Assembly: GCA_021802745.1 (NCBI GenBank)
Contig: JAJZRK010000081.1
Span: 1 to 13,328, forward strand
Origin: a bacterium
GTDB lineage: Bacteria; Gemmatimonadota; Gemmatimonadetes; Gemmatimonadales; Gemmatimonadaceae
Direction of reading: 5' to 3'
Length of the DNA: 13,328 nucleotides
The stretch's first letter is position 1. Each line of letters begins with the position of its first letter. Positions 1 through 6,488 of the stretch are shown here, piece after piece. Position numbers and translations under genes: made by a program. Below the pieces are notes generated by a model. The model did no database searches. It was not told where the DNA came from and was given only the letters and a program-made list of their open reading frames with translations.

Positions 1-1
1 T

Positions 2-2122
2 CTCTTCCCCTTCACGCAGTTCTATCACATCAACTACGACATGCAGGTGCCGTACCGCGTCTGCGGCGGCCTTCAGGACAACGGCAATTGGTGCGGCGCG
101 AGCAATTCACTCAGTGGGCAGGGGATCCGCACCGACGACTGGTACACCGTGTCGGGCGGCGACGGCTTCTTTACCGTGCCGGTGATGGACAAACCGTGGC
201 TGGTGTACAGCGACGCGCAGGGCGGCATGCTCAACATCACCGACACGCGGAGCGGCGCCCAGAAGACCATCTACCCCTACCCGAACCGCATCGGCTCGGT
301 GGGCGACGCGATGATCGGGCACAAGTACCGCTTCAACTGGAATTCGCCCATCGCGCTGTCGCCGCAGAACCCGGGCGTCGTCTACTTCGGCGGCAACGTG
401 CTGTTCAAGTCCGTGAACTACGGGCTCAAATGGGACGTCATCTCGCCCGACCTCACCACCAACGACCCCACGAAGCAGCAGTCGAGCGGCGGCGAGATCG
501 TGGTGGACAACACGGCGGCCGAGTTCCACAGCACGCTGCTCAGCATCGCGCCGAGTCCGCTCGACAGCAACGTCATCTGGACCGGGTCGGACGATGGCAA
601 CGTGCAGGTGACGCGCGACGGCGGGAAGACGTGGAACAACGTCTTCGTGAACGTGCCGGGGCTCAAGCCCAACGCGTGGATCGCCACGGTGGAGGCGTCG
701 CACTTTGACGCCGGCACCGCGTACGCGACGGCCGACCATCACCAGGACGACGACTACGCGCCGTACGTCTACATGACATCCGACTTCGGCAAGACATGGA
801 AGAGCATCCGCGGCGACCTGCCCGACAAGGCGTGGTGGACGCACGTCGTGCGCGAGGATCCGAAGAACAGGAACCTGCTGTACCTGGGCACCGAGGCCGG
901 GGTGTGGGCGTCGTGGGACCGCGGCGCGCACTGGGTGTCGCTGCGCGGCGACCTCCCGGTGACGCCGGTGCGCGATATCCAGATCCAGCCGCGCGACAAC
1001 GACCTGCTGCTCGCCACGCACGGGCGCGGGCTGTACATCCTCGATGACCTCACGCCGCTGCAGCAGATTGGTGAGGCGGTGCGGGGGGCGGAGAGTGCCA
1101 TTCTGTTTGATATGCGGCCCTCCGTTCGCTGGAACATGTGGAACAAGGACGGCAATCTCGGCCAGCGGAAGTGGGCGGGCGAGAATCCGCCGAACGGCGC
1201 GGTCATCTCGTACTACCTGAAGGCGCAGCCGGCGGGCGAGGTGAATGTCGAGATCGCCGATGCCAGCGGGCGCGTGGTGCGGCGCTTCAATCGCGTGATG
1301 GATGAGGCCGGCGTGAGCCGGATCACATGGGACGGACGCTACGACAACGCGGCCGGCGGTCTTGGCGGACGCGGCGGCGGACGTGGAGCAGGCGGCCCCG
1401 GCGGCGCGGGCGGCGCCGTCGGTGCGGGAGGCGGTGCGGCTCCCGATACCTCGCTGGCAGCACTTCGTGCGCAGCGCCGCGCTGCGGCGGGTCGTGAGGC
1501 AGACGTCGGTACCGGCGGCGGGGGATTCTTCGGCGGCGCGGTCGGCGTTGCCGTCCTGCCGGGGACGTACCAGGTGACCCTGATCGTCGACGGGAAGAGG
1601 TATACCAAGCCCGTCACGATCCAGAACGACCCGCGCGTGGAGATGACGCCGGCGCAGGTGACGGCGCAGCACGACGCGGCACTGCAGCTGCAGGCGCTGA
1701 CCCAGCGCGTGACGCGGGTAATCGCCGGCGTGGATGACCTGATCCTGCAGTTGACATCCACGCAGGGCATTGTCCGGCATGATCCACGCGACAAGGGTCC
1801 GGTGCTCGCGATCATTGACAGCACCCTCAAGGACCTGCGCCACTTCCGCGACTCGGTGCTTGCGCGCCCGCTGCAGGGGCTCGGCTACCGCCAGTACCCG
1901 CGGCTCCGCGAGGAGCTGCAGACGGTCAGCGCGATGGTCTCTCGTCCGCAGTGGCCCATCACCGAGGGCGAGAAGCTGCGCGCCGGCGAACTGCGCACCG
2001 AATCGGACTCCGCCCAGGCGCGCCTCGACGGGATCATCAGGGACCGGGTGGGGAAGATCAATGACCTGCTGAAGGGAACGCAGCATGTGATTACGCCGCA
2101 GGCGCCGAGGGTGGTGCCGTGA
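2..2122 (+). CDS. BNR/Asp-box (VPS10/sortilin-like) beta-propeller protein, 5'-truncated
   Basis: The reading frame is open from the window edge; the first ATG (41) is internal, because the preceding codons read LFPFTQFYHINYD directly into the conserved MQVPYRVCGGLQDNG block. 706 residues are visible. Asp-box-type turns occur at 410-433 (degenerate SVNYGLKW), 611-634 (TRDGGKTW), 776-799 (TSDFGKTW) and 911-934 (SWDRGAHW), the signature of sialidase/sortilin-like propellers. A FlgD-type Ig-like domain follows (strand VNVEIADASGRVVRRF, then ITWDGRYD). It is interrupted at about 1350-1555 by a Gly/Ala/Arg-rich low-complexity stretch and resumes at LPGTYQVTLIVDG. The C-terminus (about 1640-2110) is mostly helical. 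Such proteins are normally secreted; here the signal peptide would lie outside the window. Members are often annotated as glycosyl hydrolases, but no substrate or enzymatic activity can be inferred. The family call is firm, the function is not. Confidence 0.85.
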   Translation, partial: LFPFTQFYHINYDMQVPYRVCGGLQDNGNWCGASNSLSGQGIRTDDWYTVSGGDGFFTVPVMDKPWLVYSDAQGGMLNITDTRSGAQKTIYPYPNRIGSVGDAMIGHKYRFNWNSPIALSPQNPGVVYFGGNVLFKSVNYGLKWDVISPDLTTNDPTKQQSSGGEIVVDNTAAEFHSTLLSIAPSPLDSNVIWTGSDDGNVQVTRDGGKTWNNVFVNVPGLKPNAWIATVEASHFDAGTAYATADHHQDDDYAPYVYMTSDFGKTWKSIRGDLPDKAWWTHVVREDPKNRNLLYLGTEAGVWASWDRGAHWVSLRGDLPVTPVRDIQIQPRDNDLLLATHGRGLYILDDLTPLQQIGEAVRGAESAILFDMRPSVRWNMWNKDGNLGQRKWAGENPPNGAVISYYLKAQPAGEVNVEIADASGRVVRRFNRVMDEAGVSRITWDGRYDNAAGGLGGRGGGRGAGGPGGAGGAVGAGGGAAPDTSLAALRAQRRAAAGREADVGTGGGGFFGGAVGVAVLPGTYQVTLIVDGKRYTKPVTIQNDPRVEMTPAQVTAQHDAALQLQALTQRVTRVIAGVDDLILQLTSTQGIVRHDPRDKGPVLAIIDSTLKDLRHFRDSVLARPLQGLGYRQYPRLREELQTVSAMVSRPQWPITEGEKLRAGELRTESDSAQARLDGIIRDRVGKINDLLKGTQHVITPQAPRVVP

Positions 2123-2124
2123 CG

Positions 2125-2165
2125 ATTGAGGATTGAGAATCCGGATTGCGATTGAGGATCGCGAT
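2125..2165 (+). repeat. Dispersed ATTGAGGAT-type repeat, copy 1
   Basis: A 41-base A/T-richer tract begins three bases after the propeller stop codon. It matches 3628-3668 on the same strand at 35 of 41 positions by hand alignment, including an identical GAATCCGGATT block. Bases 2121-2140 occur exactly, inverted, at 3746-3765. Internally, CGATTGAGGAT occurs at 2123-2133 and again at 2149-2159. It behaves as an intergenic repeat family rather than coding DNA. Confidence 0.75.
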
Positions 2166-2185
2166 TCAGGAGTATGATTGGCGAT

Positions 2186-2228
2186 GACTGCGAGGCCCCG
2201 GCGAGAGAATCGCCGGGGCCTCGCGGTT
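2186..2228 (+). terminator. Strong hairpin, probable bidirectional terminator
   Basis: A perfect 15-bp stem (2190-2204 with 2210-2224) closes on the 5-base loop GAGAA. It can be extended outward through a U-G wobble to pairs at 2188/2226 and 2187/2227. Only a short T run (2227-2229) follows on the + strand. It sits between the converging propeller gene and the DUF4382 fragment and could end transcription from either side. The lack of a long U tract is the main doubt. Confidence 0.65.
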
Positions 2229-2330
2229 TCCGTCAGTGGTGACGCCGTTGCTGCGCGGCGTCCGAGGCCGCGTGCCAGCGGCGCCTGTGGGGCGGCCGGG
2301 GCAGCGTGCCTCAGCGGCGCCCGTCGTGTG

Positions 2331-2675
2331 CTACTGCACGGTCGCGTTGATCACGGGCTTGAACAGGAGCCCGTTCTGCGAGAGCGAGTTGCCGCGCAGC
2401 ACGAAGCTGTTCGCGACATCGAAGTCCACCACCATCGTGGTCGTGTCGCCGGCCGTCACGACCACCGGTGCGGAGAGCGCGATCTTGAGCCCGGCGGTGG
2501 CGCCGCTCGGGAACATGATGCCCGGCGTGCTCCCGCCGTTGAGCACGAGCCCCGACTTGAGAGTGACGCTCGACTTGGACGGATCCATCACGAGCCGGAA
2601 CCCCTGATACGAGCCGGCCGTGACGTCGGCCTGGCCGAGGCCCAGCGCGGCGGCGGGCACCCGGTGGATGGACAA
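2331..2675 (-). pseudogene. DUF4382 C-terminal fragment, probable gene remnant
   Basis: The 114 residues carry the second half of a DUF4382 domain: a VTAGSYQGFRLVMD strand pair, then VTLKSG, a short Gly-rich turn, APVVVTAGDTTTMVVDFDV and the closing LLFKPVINATVQ. Intact DUF4382 proteins are secreted or lipid-anchored and have an N-terminal half that is missing here. The frame stays open upstream only to a TGA at 2736-2738. The only start-like codon there is the TTG at 2675, with no Shine-Dalgarno sequence, and no signal peptide is encoded. This looks like a 5'-deleted remnant. A short functional protein starting at TTG is possible but less likely. Family recognition is by pattern; DUF4382 has no established biochemical role. 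Confidence 0.55.
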
Positions 2676-2715
2676 TCGCGCGGTGCGGCGTTCGCGCGAC
2701 GATGGCCGGTCAGGT

Positions 2716-2729
2716 GCGACACGTGTCGC
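2716..2729. promoter_or_regulatory. Perfect 14-bp palindrome
   Basis: GCGACACGTGTCGC reads identically on both strands with no spacer. It lies just upstream of the DUF4382 fragment, inside the part of its frame that lacks a start codon. It could be an operator kept from the ancestral promoter region. No binding protein can be named from sequence alone. Confidence 0.35.
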
Positions 2730-2738
2730 TGACTGTCA

Positions 2739-2941
2739 CCTGCCCTCGATGAGGCCGGGCCCTCGGCCCGGAGTCATGACGATTGTTGGCGTCGCCGCGG
2801 CGGAACCGTGACGACAGACTCTCTACCAACGCACACGTGAGAAGTTTCCTAACCCAGGTGTCGTGCGATGTGATGGCGGTCACAACAGCGGACGCGCAGC
2901 CGGCGCGCCCGTCAGCGCGCTGCCGGTGCACACCGCGCCGC
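2739..2941. other. Non-coding stretch upstream of the DUF4382 fragment
   Basis: I see no convincing gene here on either strand; the short frames lack domain-like composition and ribosome binding sites. It contains the CRP-like dyad at 2869-2884 and a small 7-bp hairpin (2755-2761 with 2765-2771, loop CTC). It may be the former promoter region of the damaged DUF4382 gene together with the 3' flank of the DsrE-like gene. Confidence 0.5.
2869..2884. promoter_or_regulatory. CRP/FNR-type dyad TGTGA-N6-TCACA
   Basis: TGTGATGGCGGTCACA matches the CRP core half-sites at all ten specified positions with the standard 6-base spacer. It lies 57 bases beyond the stop of the DsrE-like gene and about 190 bases upstream of the DUF4382 fragment on the - strand, which is promoter distance if the damaged gene once started nearby. 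Whether the host has a regulator with this specificity is unknown. Confidence 0.4.
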
Positions 2942-3616
2942 TCAGCCGCGCAGCACGGTGTACCCGTATTCCCCCGCCCGTTGCGCCGCGAGAATGCCCG
3001 ACGCCATCACGTGACTGTTGGCGGGCAGGGACTTCACCAGTTCGTCCATGATTTCCTCCACCCGCTCGCGGCCCGCGCCCGTGCTGGCGAGCCGGCCGGC
3101 CATGCCGCGCGTGGCGAGCCCGCAGATGGCAAAGTGCACGCCGCGCTTCGCCAGGCCGTCGAGCGTATACGCCTCGCTCATGGATTCGGGATGCTCCGAC
3201 CCGGGCCGGAAGACGTTGCCGCCCTTCACCTTCTTCTGCGACTCCGGGTGCTGGTACTTCAGGGTGCGCAGCGCGTCGTACTTGCGCCAGACATCGTTGG
3301 AGAAGGCGAGCACGGTGGAATGGTGACGCAGGCAGACGATGACGCCCTGATCGGCGTCCTTCAAGTTGTACCCCGTCTTGCTCGAGAGCAGGAAGTTCCA
3401 CGCGAAGCCGACCGCAGTGCCCGCCTCGGCAATGGTCGTCGAGTCCACGAACAGCCGGTGTCTTCCGGGGAGCGCGTCGTACCAGGCATCCTGCGCGTGA
3501 CGCGGGACGTCGCGCGCGTCGGCGCTGGGCGCGGCGCGCTGCGCGCGGGCAGATCCAGGCGCGGCTAGCGCGGCGGCGCCGAGGGAGGTGGTGGCGAGGA
3601 AGGAGCGGCGGCGCAT
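2942..3616 (-). CDS. Tat-exported DsrE-like protein (paralog A)
   Basis: 224 residues. The start at 3616 is chosen because it places a twin-arginine signal at the N-terminus (MRRRSFLATTSLGAAALAAP, then an Ala-X-Ala-type site near SARAQ). The longer frame upstream is translated repeat DNA. The mature part resembles the DsrE/DsrF fold: strand RHRLFVDS, a central VIVCLRHHSTVLAF (C95, H98), the conserved RGVHFAICGLAT with Cys165 where DsrE-type proteins have F-x-x-C, and the closing SGILAAQRAGEYGY helix-strand. DsrE relatives carry or bind sulfur; for exported versions the role is unknown. It is a diverged duplicate of the next gene upstream (3772-4473), from which an inverted repeat separates it. 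The family call is moderately secure; sulfur chemistry is inference. Confidence 0.75.
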   Translation of the reverse strand: MRRRSFLATTSLGAAALAAPGSARAQRAAPSADARDVPRHAQDAWYDALPGRHRLFVDSTTIAEAGTAVGFAWNFLLSSKTGYNLKDADQGVIVCLRHHSTVLAFSNDVWRKYDALRTLKYQHPESQKKVKGGNVFRPGSEHPESMSEAYTLDGLAKRGVHFAICGLATRGMAGRLASTGAGRERVEEIMDELVKSLPANSHVMASGILAAQRAGEYGYTVLRG

Positions 3617-3627
3617 GCAAACCCCAG

Positions 3628-3765
3628 ATTGAGGATGTGGAATCCGGATTCCGATGGAGGATAGCGATGAAGGACCGCGAATGTCGACTCCCACGAGGCA
3701 ATCGCCCATCGCAGTCCTCCATCGCAATCCTGAATCCAATTCCGCATTCTCAATCCTCAATCGTC
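3628..3765. repeat. Long imperfect inverted repeat between the DsrE-like paralogs (repeat copies 2 and 3)
   Basis: Copy 2 (3628-3668, + orientation) and copy 3 (3715-3765, - orientation) belong to the family seen at 2125-2165 and face each other across a 46-base spacer. Copy 3 matches 2121-2171 at about 43 of 51 positions, including 20 identical bases in a row. Transcribed from the - strand it could fold into a long interrupted hairpin in the leader of the 2942-3616 gene. It might act as a processing or attenuation site, or simply be a mobile repeat pair. Confidence 0.75.
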
Positions 3766-3771
3766 CTGCCG

Positions 3772-4473
3772 CTATCCGACGTAACTAAACGAGTACCCCC
3801 GCTCCTGCGCCCGGTTGAGCGCCACGATGCCGGCGGGGACGAAGTGCGCGTTGCCGAGGGTGTTTGCCTTCAGTTCCGCGTACACCGCGTCGGCGGTGCT
3901 GCCGGCGGCCTTGGCGGTGAGGTCGGCAATGAAGTGCGTGGCCATGTCGCAGATGGCGAAGTGCACGCCGCGGGTGACGGACGCCGAGACGGTCGTGCCG
4001 AAGTTCGGCTGCATGCCCGTGAGATCCGTCGCGTTCCACACGTTGCGCACCGGAGGCGCCTTGGTGGCGGGGTCGTTGAAGTTCAGGAACTGGCCCCACC
4101 CCGCGCCGTACTTCGCCCACATCGCGTCGTTGAAGGCGAAGGGGGTGGCGAAGTGCCGGTAGCAGATCACGAGGGCGAGATCGCTCGCCTCGAGCGCGTA
4201 GGCGTTCTTGCTGGCGACGGTGTAGTTCGTGGCGAAAGCGAGCGCTTCTCCGGCGCCCGTGGCGGAGACGGCGTCGAAGAAGACGCGGTGCTTGCCGGCG
4301 ATGCCGTCGAACCAGTCATCGAGCGCGTGGCGCGCCGGCTTGAAGTCACTGCGCGGGGTCATCGCGCGCACCGGCGAACTCTCGGCGGCGAGGGCGGCCC
4401 CGAGGGCGGCGGCACCAGCGGCGAGGCGGCCAACGAACGTGCGACGTGGCGAGGAGCCAGACATGGGGGGCAT
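3772..4473 (-). CDS. Tat-exported DsrE-like protein (paralog B)
   Basis: 233 residues. The ATG at 4473 is preferred because AAGAGG lies six bases upstream; the ATG at 4464 is in frame and also possible. The N-terminus holds a twin-arginine motif (SPRRTFVGRL) and an Ala-rich hydrophobic segment. The mature part parallels paralog A block for block: LDDWFDGIAGKHRVFFDA, VICYRHFATPFAF (C104, H107), RGVHFAICDMAT (Cys175) and AGIVALNRAQERGYSFSYVG. The region between the second and third blocks is the most diverged and contains NVWNATD, unlike A. Sec-independent export suggests that the protein folds, perhaps with a bound group, before reaching the periplasm. It may be co-transcribed with paralog A. 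A sulfur-relay or thiol role is plausible from the family but not shown. Confidence 0.75.
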   Translation of the reverse strand: MPPMSGSSPRRTFVGRLAAGAAALGAALAAESSPVRAMTPRSDFKPARHALDDWFDGIAGKHRVFFDAVSATGAGEALAFATNYTVASKNAYALEASDLALVICYRHFATPFAFNDAMWAKYGAGWGQFLNFNDPATKAPPVRNVWNATDLTGMQPNFGTTVSASVTRGVHFAICDMATHFIADLTAKAAGSTADAVYAELKANTLGNAHFVPAGIVALNRAQERGYSFSYVG

Positions 4474-4548
4474 GGGGGGCCTCTTGGAAAAGGGGGTTGA
4501 ACTTTTCCACTTTATCCCACACTCGGCCGGAGCGCCATCCCCTCCGAT

Positions 4549-4564
4549 GGTGACCTGGGTCACC
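4549..4564. promoter_or_regulatory. Perfect 7-2-7 dyad, operator or 3' hairpin
   Basis: GGTGACC and GGTCACC flank the dinucleotide TG. The dyad begins seven bases beyond the stop codon of the tandem pilin-like gene and 76 bases upstream of the paralog B start. It could be an operator for the DsrE-like pair or a small stem at the end of the ABC operon transcript. No T tract follows on the - strand, so intrinsic termination is doubtful. Confidence 0.4.
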
Positions 4565-4570
4565 GCCGCT

Positions 4571-5326
4571 CTATGGCTTCTCGCAGACCGGCTCGCCCTC
4601 GTTGGACGCGACCAGGCGGTCGCGCTCGGTGCGCGGAATGAACGGGAGCTCGTCGGGGCTCCCGACATAGATCACGCAGCTCTTCCGGAGCTGGCGATTC
4701 ACGGCGATGCCGCTCCACCCACGGCTTCCCGCGAAGATCACCTGCGGCAGGGCGGCTGGCCGCTGCCCCTTGGGCGGCGGATACAGGCCGAGCGCCGAGA
4801 GGTCTGTCGTGTAGGTGCCGTGGTCGGCCCAGTGCTGCTCTTCCTTCGTCACGAGGTTGCGCAGCCCCGCCGCGATCTCGGCGATCTGCCGGTTCTCGAC
4901 GACAGCAACGGCGGCGTCGCACGTCGGCTCGCCTTCGCGACCGGCGCGGCCATCGAGCGCGGTCTTGGGCACCGTGACCTCGCCCGGGCGGCCCACCCAG
5001 TCCACGCACGAGGCGCCGGCCACGTCGGCGTGCGTCGCCGACGCGGAATAGGCGTTGGCCTTTGTCTCGAGCAGCTTCACGTCAACCGGCGCCGGGGCCG
5101 CGAAGCCAAGGGCGCGCAGCGCGTCGATGTTGTCGGCGTAGCGCCCCTTATCGGCGTAGTGCCTCTCCTGGATGGTGACGAGTTGGCGCAGCGTAGCGCG
5201 CAGCGCGACAAGCGGCGACGGCGACGCTGGCGCCGCCGCAGCGGGCTGCTGGGCGGCCGCAGCAGCGCTGCTGAGCGTGAGGGCGACGATGACGCGCACA
5301 GCGCGCCGGACGGCTGGTGCGAACAT
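4571..5326 (-). CDS. Secreted protein with two tandem type IV pilin-like globular domains
   Basis: 251 residues. The start at 5326 has GGAG seven bases upstream and gives a Sec signal peptide (VRVIVALTLSSAAAAA), followed by an Ala/Pro linker. Two repeats follow. Unit 1 (about 40-136) has ATLRQLVTIQERHYADKGRY, then SCVDWVG and GEPTC. Unit 2 (about 148-249) has AGLRNLVTKEEQHWADHGTY, then SCVIYVG and GEPVC. Each unit thus keeps one Cys pair (107/136 and 217/248), probably a disulfide. The L-R-x-L-V-T...Y/W-A-D-x-G-x-Y pattern is that of the C-terminal part of bacterial type IV pilins, but the hydrophobic class III pilin leader and assembly helix are absent. It is therefore probably a soluble derivative, not a filament subunit. 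It is the last gene of the ABC operon, 19 bases after the preceding gene. Function unknown. Confidence 0.7.
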   Translation of the reverse strand: MFAPAVRRAVRVIVALTLSSAAAAAQQPAAAAPASPSPLVALRATLRQLVTIQERHYADKGRYADNIDALRALGFAAPAPVDVKLLETKANAYSASATHADVAGASCVDWVGRPGEVTVPKTALDGRAGREGEPTCDAAVAVVENRQIAEIAAGLRNLVTKEEQHWADHGTYTTDLSALGLYPPPKGQRPAALPQVIFAGSRGWSGIAVNRQLRKSCVIYVGSPDELPFIPRTERDRLVASNEGEPVCEKP

Positions 5327-5345
5327 GGGTGGGCTCCAGAAGGGG

Positions 5346-6488
5346 TCAACGCCTGCGCTGCCGCGGATGGGAGAGCGTGGCGAAGCCGACAAAGAGCATC
5401 GCGAGCAGCAGGGAGATGACGACATCGCTGATGGAGACACCCGCGCCGACGCGCATCGGCGGCGCATCGCCGAGCAGCACGCGGCGCGCGAGGGTGTCAA
5501 TGGGGACGCCGGTCAGGCGCTGGTAGGACTCGGGCGGCGATGCGTCGCCGCGCCAGAGGGCGCCGAATGCATCCGGCCCCATGCTCGTGGCCAGCGTATT
5601 CATCACATCTTTCGAGCCGACCCAGAACCATCCCCACCAACGCCAGTCCGACGCGACCGCGTCAACATCAGCCACGAGGCCATCGGCAACTGGCGCGATG
5701 GCATTCAGGCAGCGCTCCGCTCGCCCCGCGACGCACGCGCGCATGTCCAGGGCCCTGGCTCCGTTGTTCTCGCTGGCGAAAAACGGAATCACGTTGTCGC
5801 GAAGCCGCAGCGGCGCGCGCGGCGCGAGCGAGGGATCGTAGCCGCTGGCTACCGGCCGGTACTCGCGCTCCCGAAGCCAGCGGCGCACCGGTTCCGATGG
5901 AGTGCCGAAGACCGCCTCAAAGCCACACAGCCCAAAGTGCTTCGGTTGCGGGAAGTTCGCCGCGACGACGCGATGGGCATCCTTCAAGAGCCGGCGTTCG
6001 TCGCGCAGCGCCTCGCCGCTGATCCTGACGCGCATGACCGTTGCGCACGCCGGTGCGGCGCCTGTGGCCGCCTCCACCCAGAGAATCGTGCCAAGCCGGT
6101 ACGACTGCGCCGTGTCGAGCACCACGAACATCGGCAGCGCCATCCGGCCGCTGGCCATCTTGGCGCGCGACGCCCGATAGACGTCCTCGATGTGCCGTCT
6201 CGCTGAGGCAGGCAGGCGCGAGTCAATGAAGATTCCGTCGCGCTTGCCCACCGGCACTGCGTCGAGCACCCGTCGCACGGAATCACGCATCTTCACCGAC
6301 CACAGGGAGTACTCGACCACGCGCAGCGTGTCCAGCGTGGCGGTGAGCACCCGTCGCGCGCGACCGGCCGCGGACATCGAGCGCTCGGCTCGCACGCCAT
6401 ACGGAAGCCCCGTCGGGCGCGGCGGCCGCGCCACGACGAGCAGCGCGAAGGCGGCCACTGCGATCAACGCCATGCGGCGTGCGGTCAT
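5346..6488 (-). CDS. Membrane-anchored protein of unknown function (operon paralog 2)
   Basis: 380 residues from the ATG at 6488, which overlaps the previous stop as ATGA; an ATG at 6494 is an alternative. A hydrophobic N-terminal segment (MALIAVAAFALLVV) and a C-terminal one (SDVVISLLLAMLFVGFATL) predict a large domain between two membrane anchors. It shares with the gene upstream the motif R-x(0-1)-C-x-A-G-x4-C (here CVAGRAERC) and a closing block ending in a TGVPIDTL-type helix just before the C-terminal membrane segment. That layout recalls the end of gluzincin peptidases of the peptidase MA type, but no HExxH is present, so catalysis is unlikely if that relationship is real. I do not recognise the family with certainty. 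Its place in the operon suggests a partner of the ABC transporter. Confidence 0.7.
   Translation of the reverse strand: MTARRMALIAVAAFALLVVARPPRPTGLPYGVRAERSMSAAGRARRVLTATLDTLRVVEYSLWSVKMRDSVRRVLDAVPVGKRDGIFIDSRLPASARRHIEDVYRASRAKMASGRMALPMFVVLDTAQSYRLGTILWVEAATGAAPACATVMRVRISGEALRDERRLLKDAHRVVAANFPQPKHFGLCGFEAVFGTPSEPVRRWLREREYRPVASGYDPSLAPRAPLRLRDNVIPFFASENNGARALDMRACVAGRAERCLNAIAPVADGLVADVDAVASDWRWWGWFWVGSKDVMNTLATSMGPDAFGALWRGDASPPESYQRLTGVPIDTLARRVLLGDAPPMRVGAGVSISDVVISLLLAMLFVGFATLSHPRQRRR

Noticed and set aside
107..2086. 659-codon open frame on the - strand opposite the propeller gene
   Set aside because: It is a GC-rich mirror frame, Arg/Val/His/Leu-rich with no recognisable domain, whereas the + strand frame has clear Asp-box motifs.
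2755..2771. Seven-bp hairpin CCGGGCC-CTC-GGCCCGG
   Set aside because: Not next to a gene end and without a T tract; common by chance in DNA this rich in GC.
3617..3760. Longer N-terminus for the DsrE-like paralog A
   Set aside because: The extension is translated repeat DNA and would bury the twin-arginine signal 48 residues into the protein.
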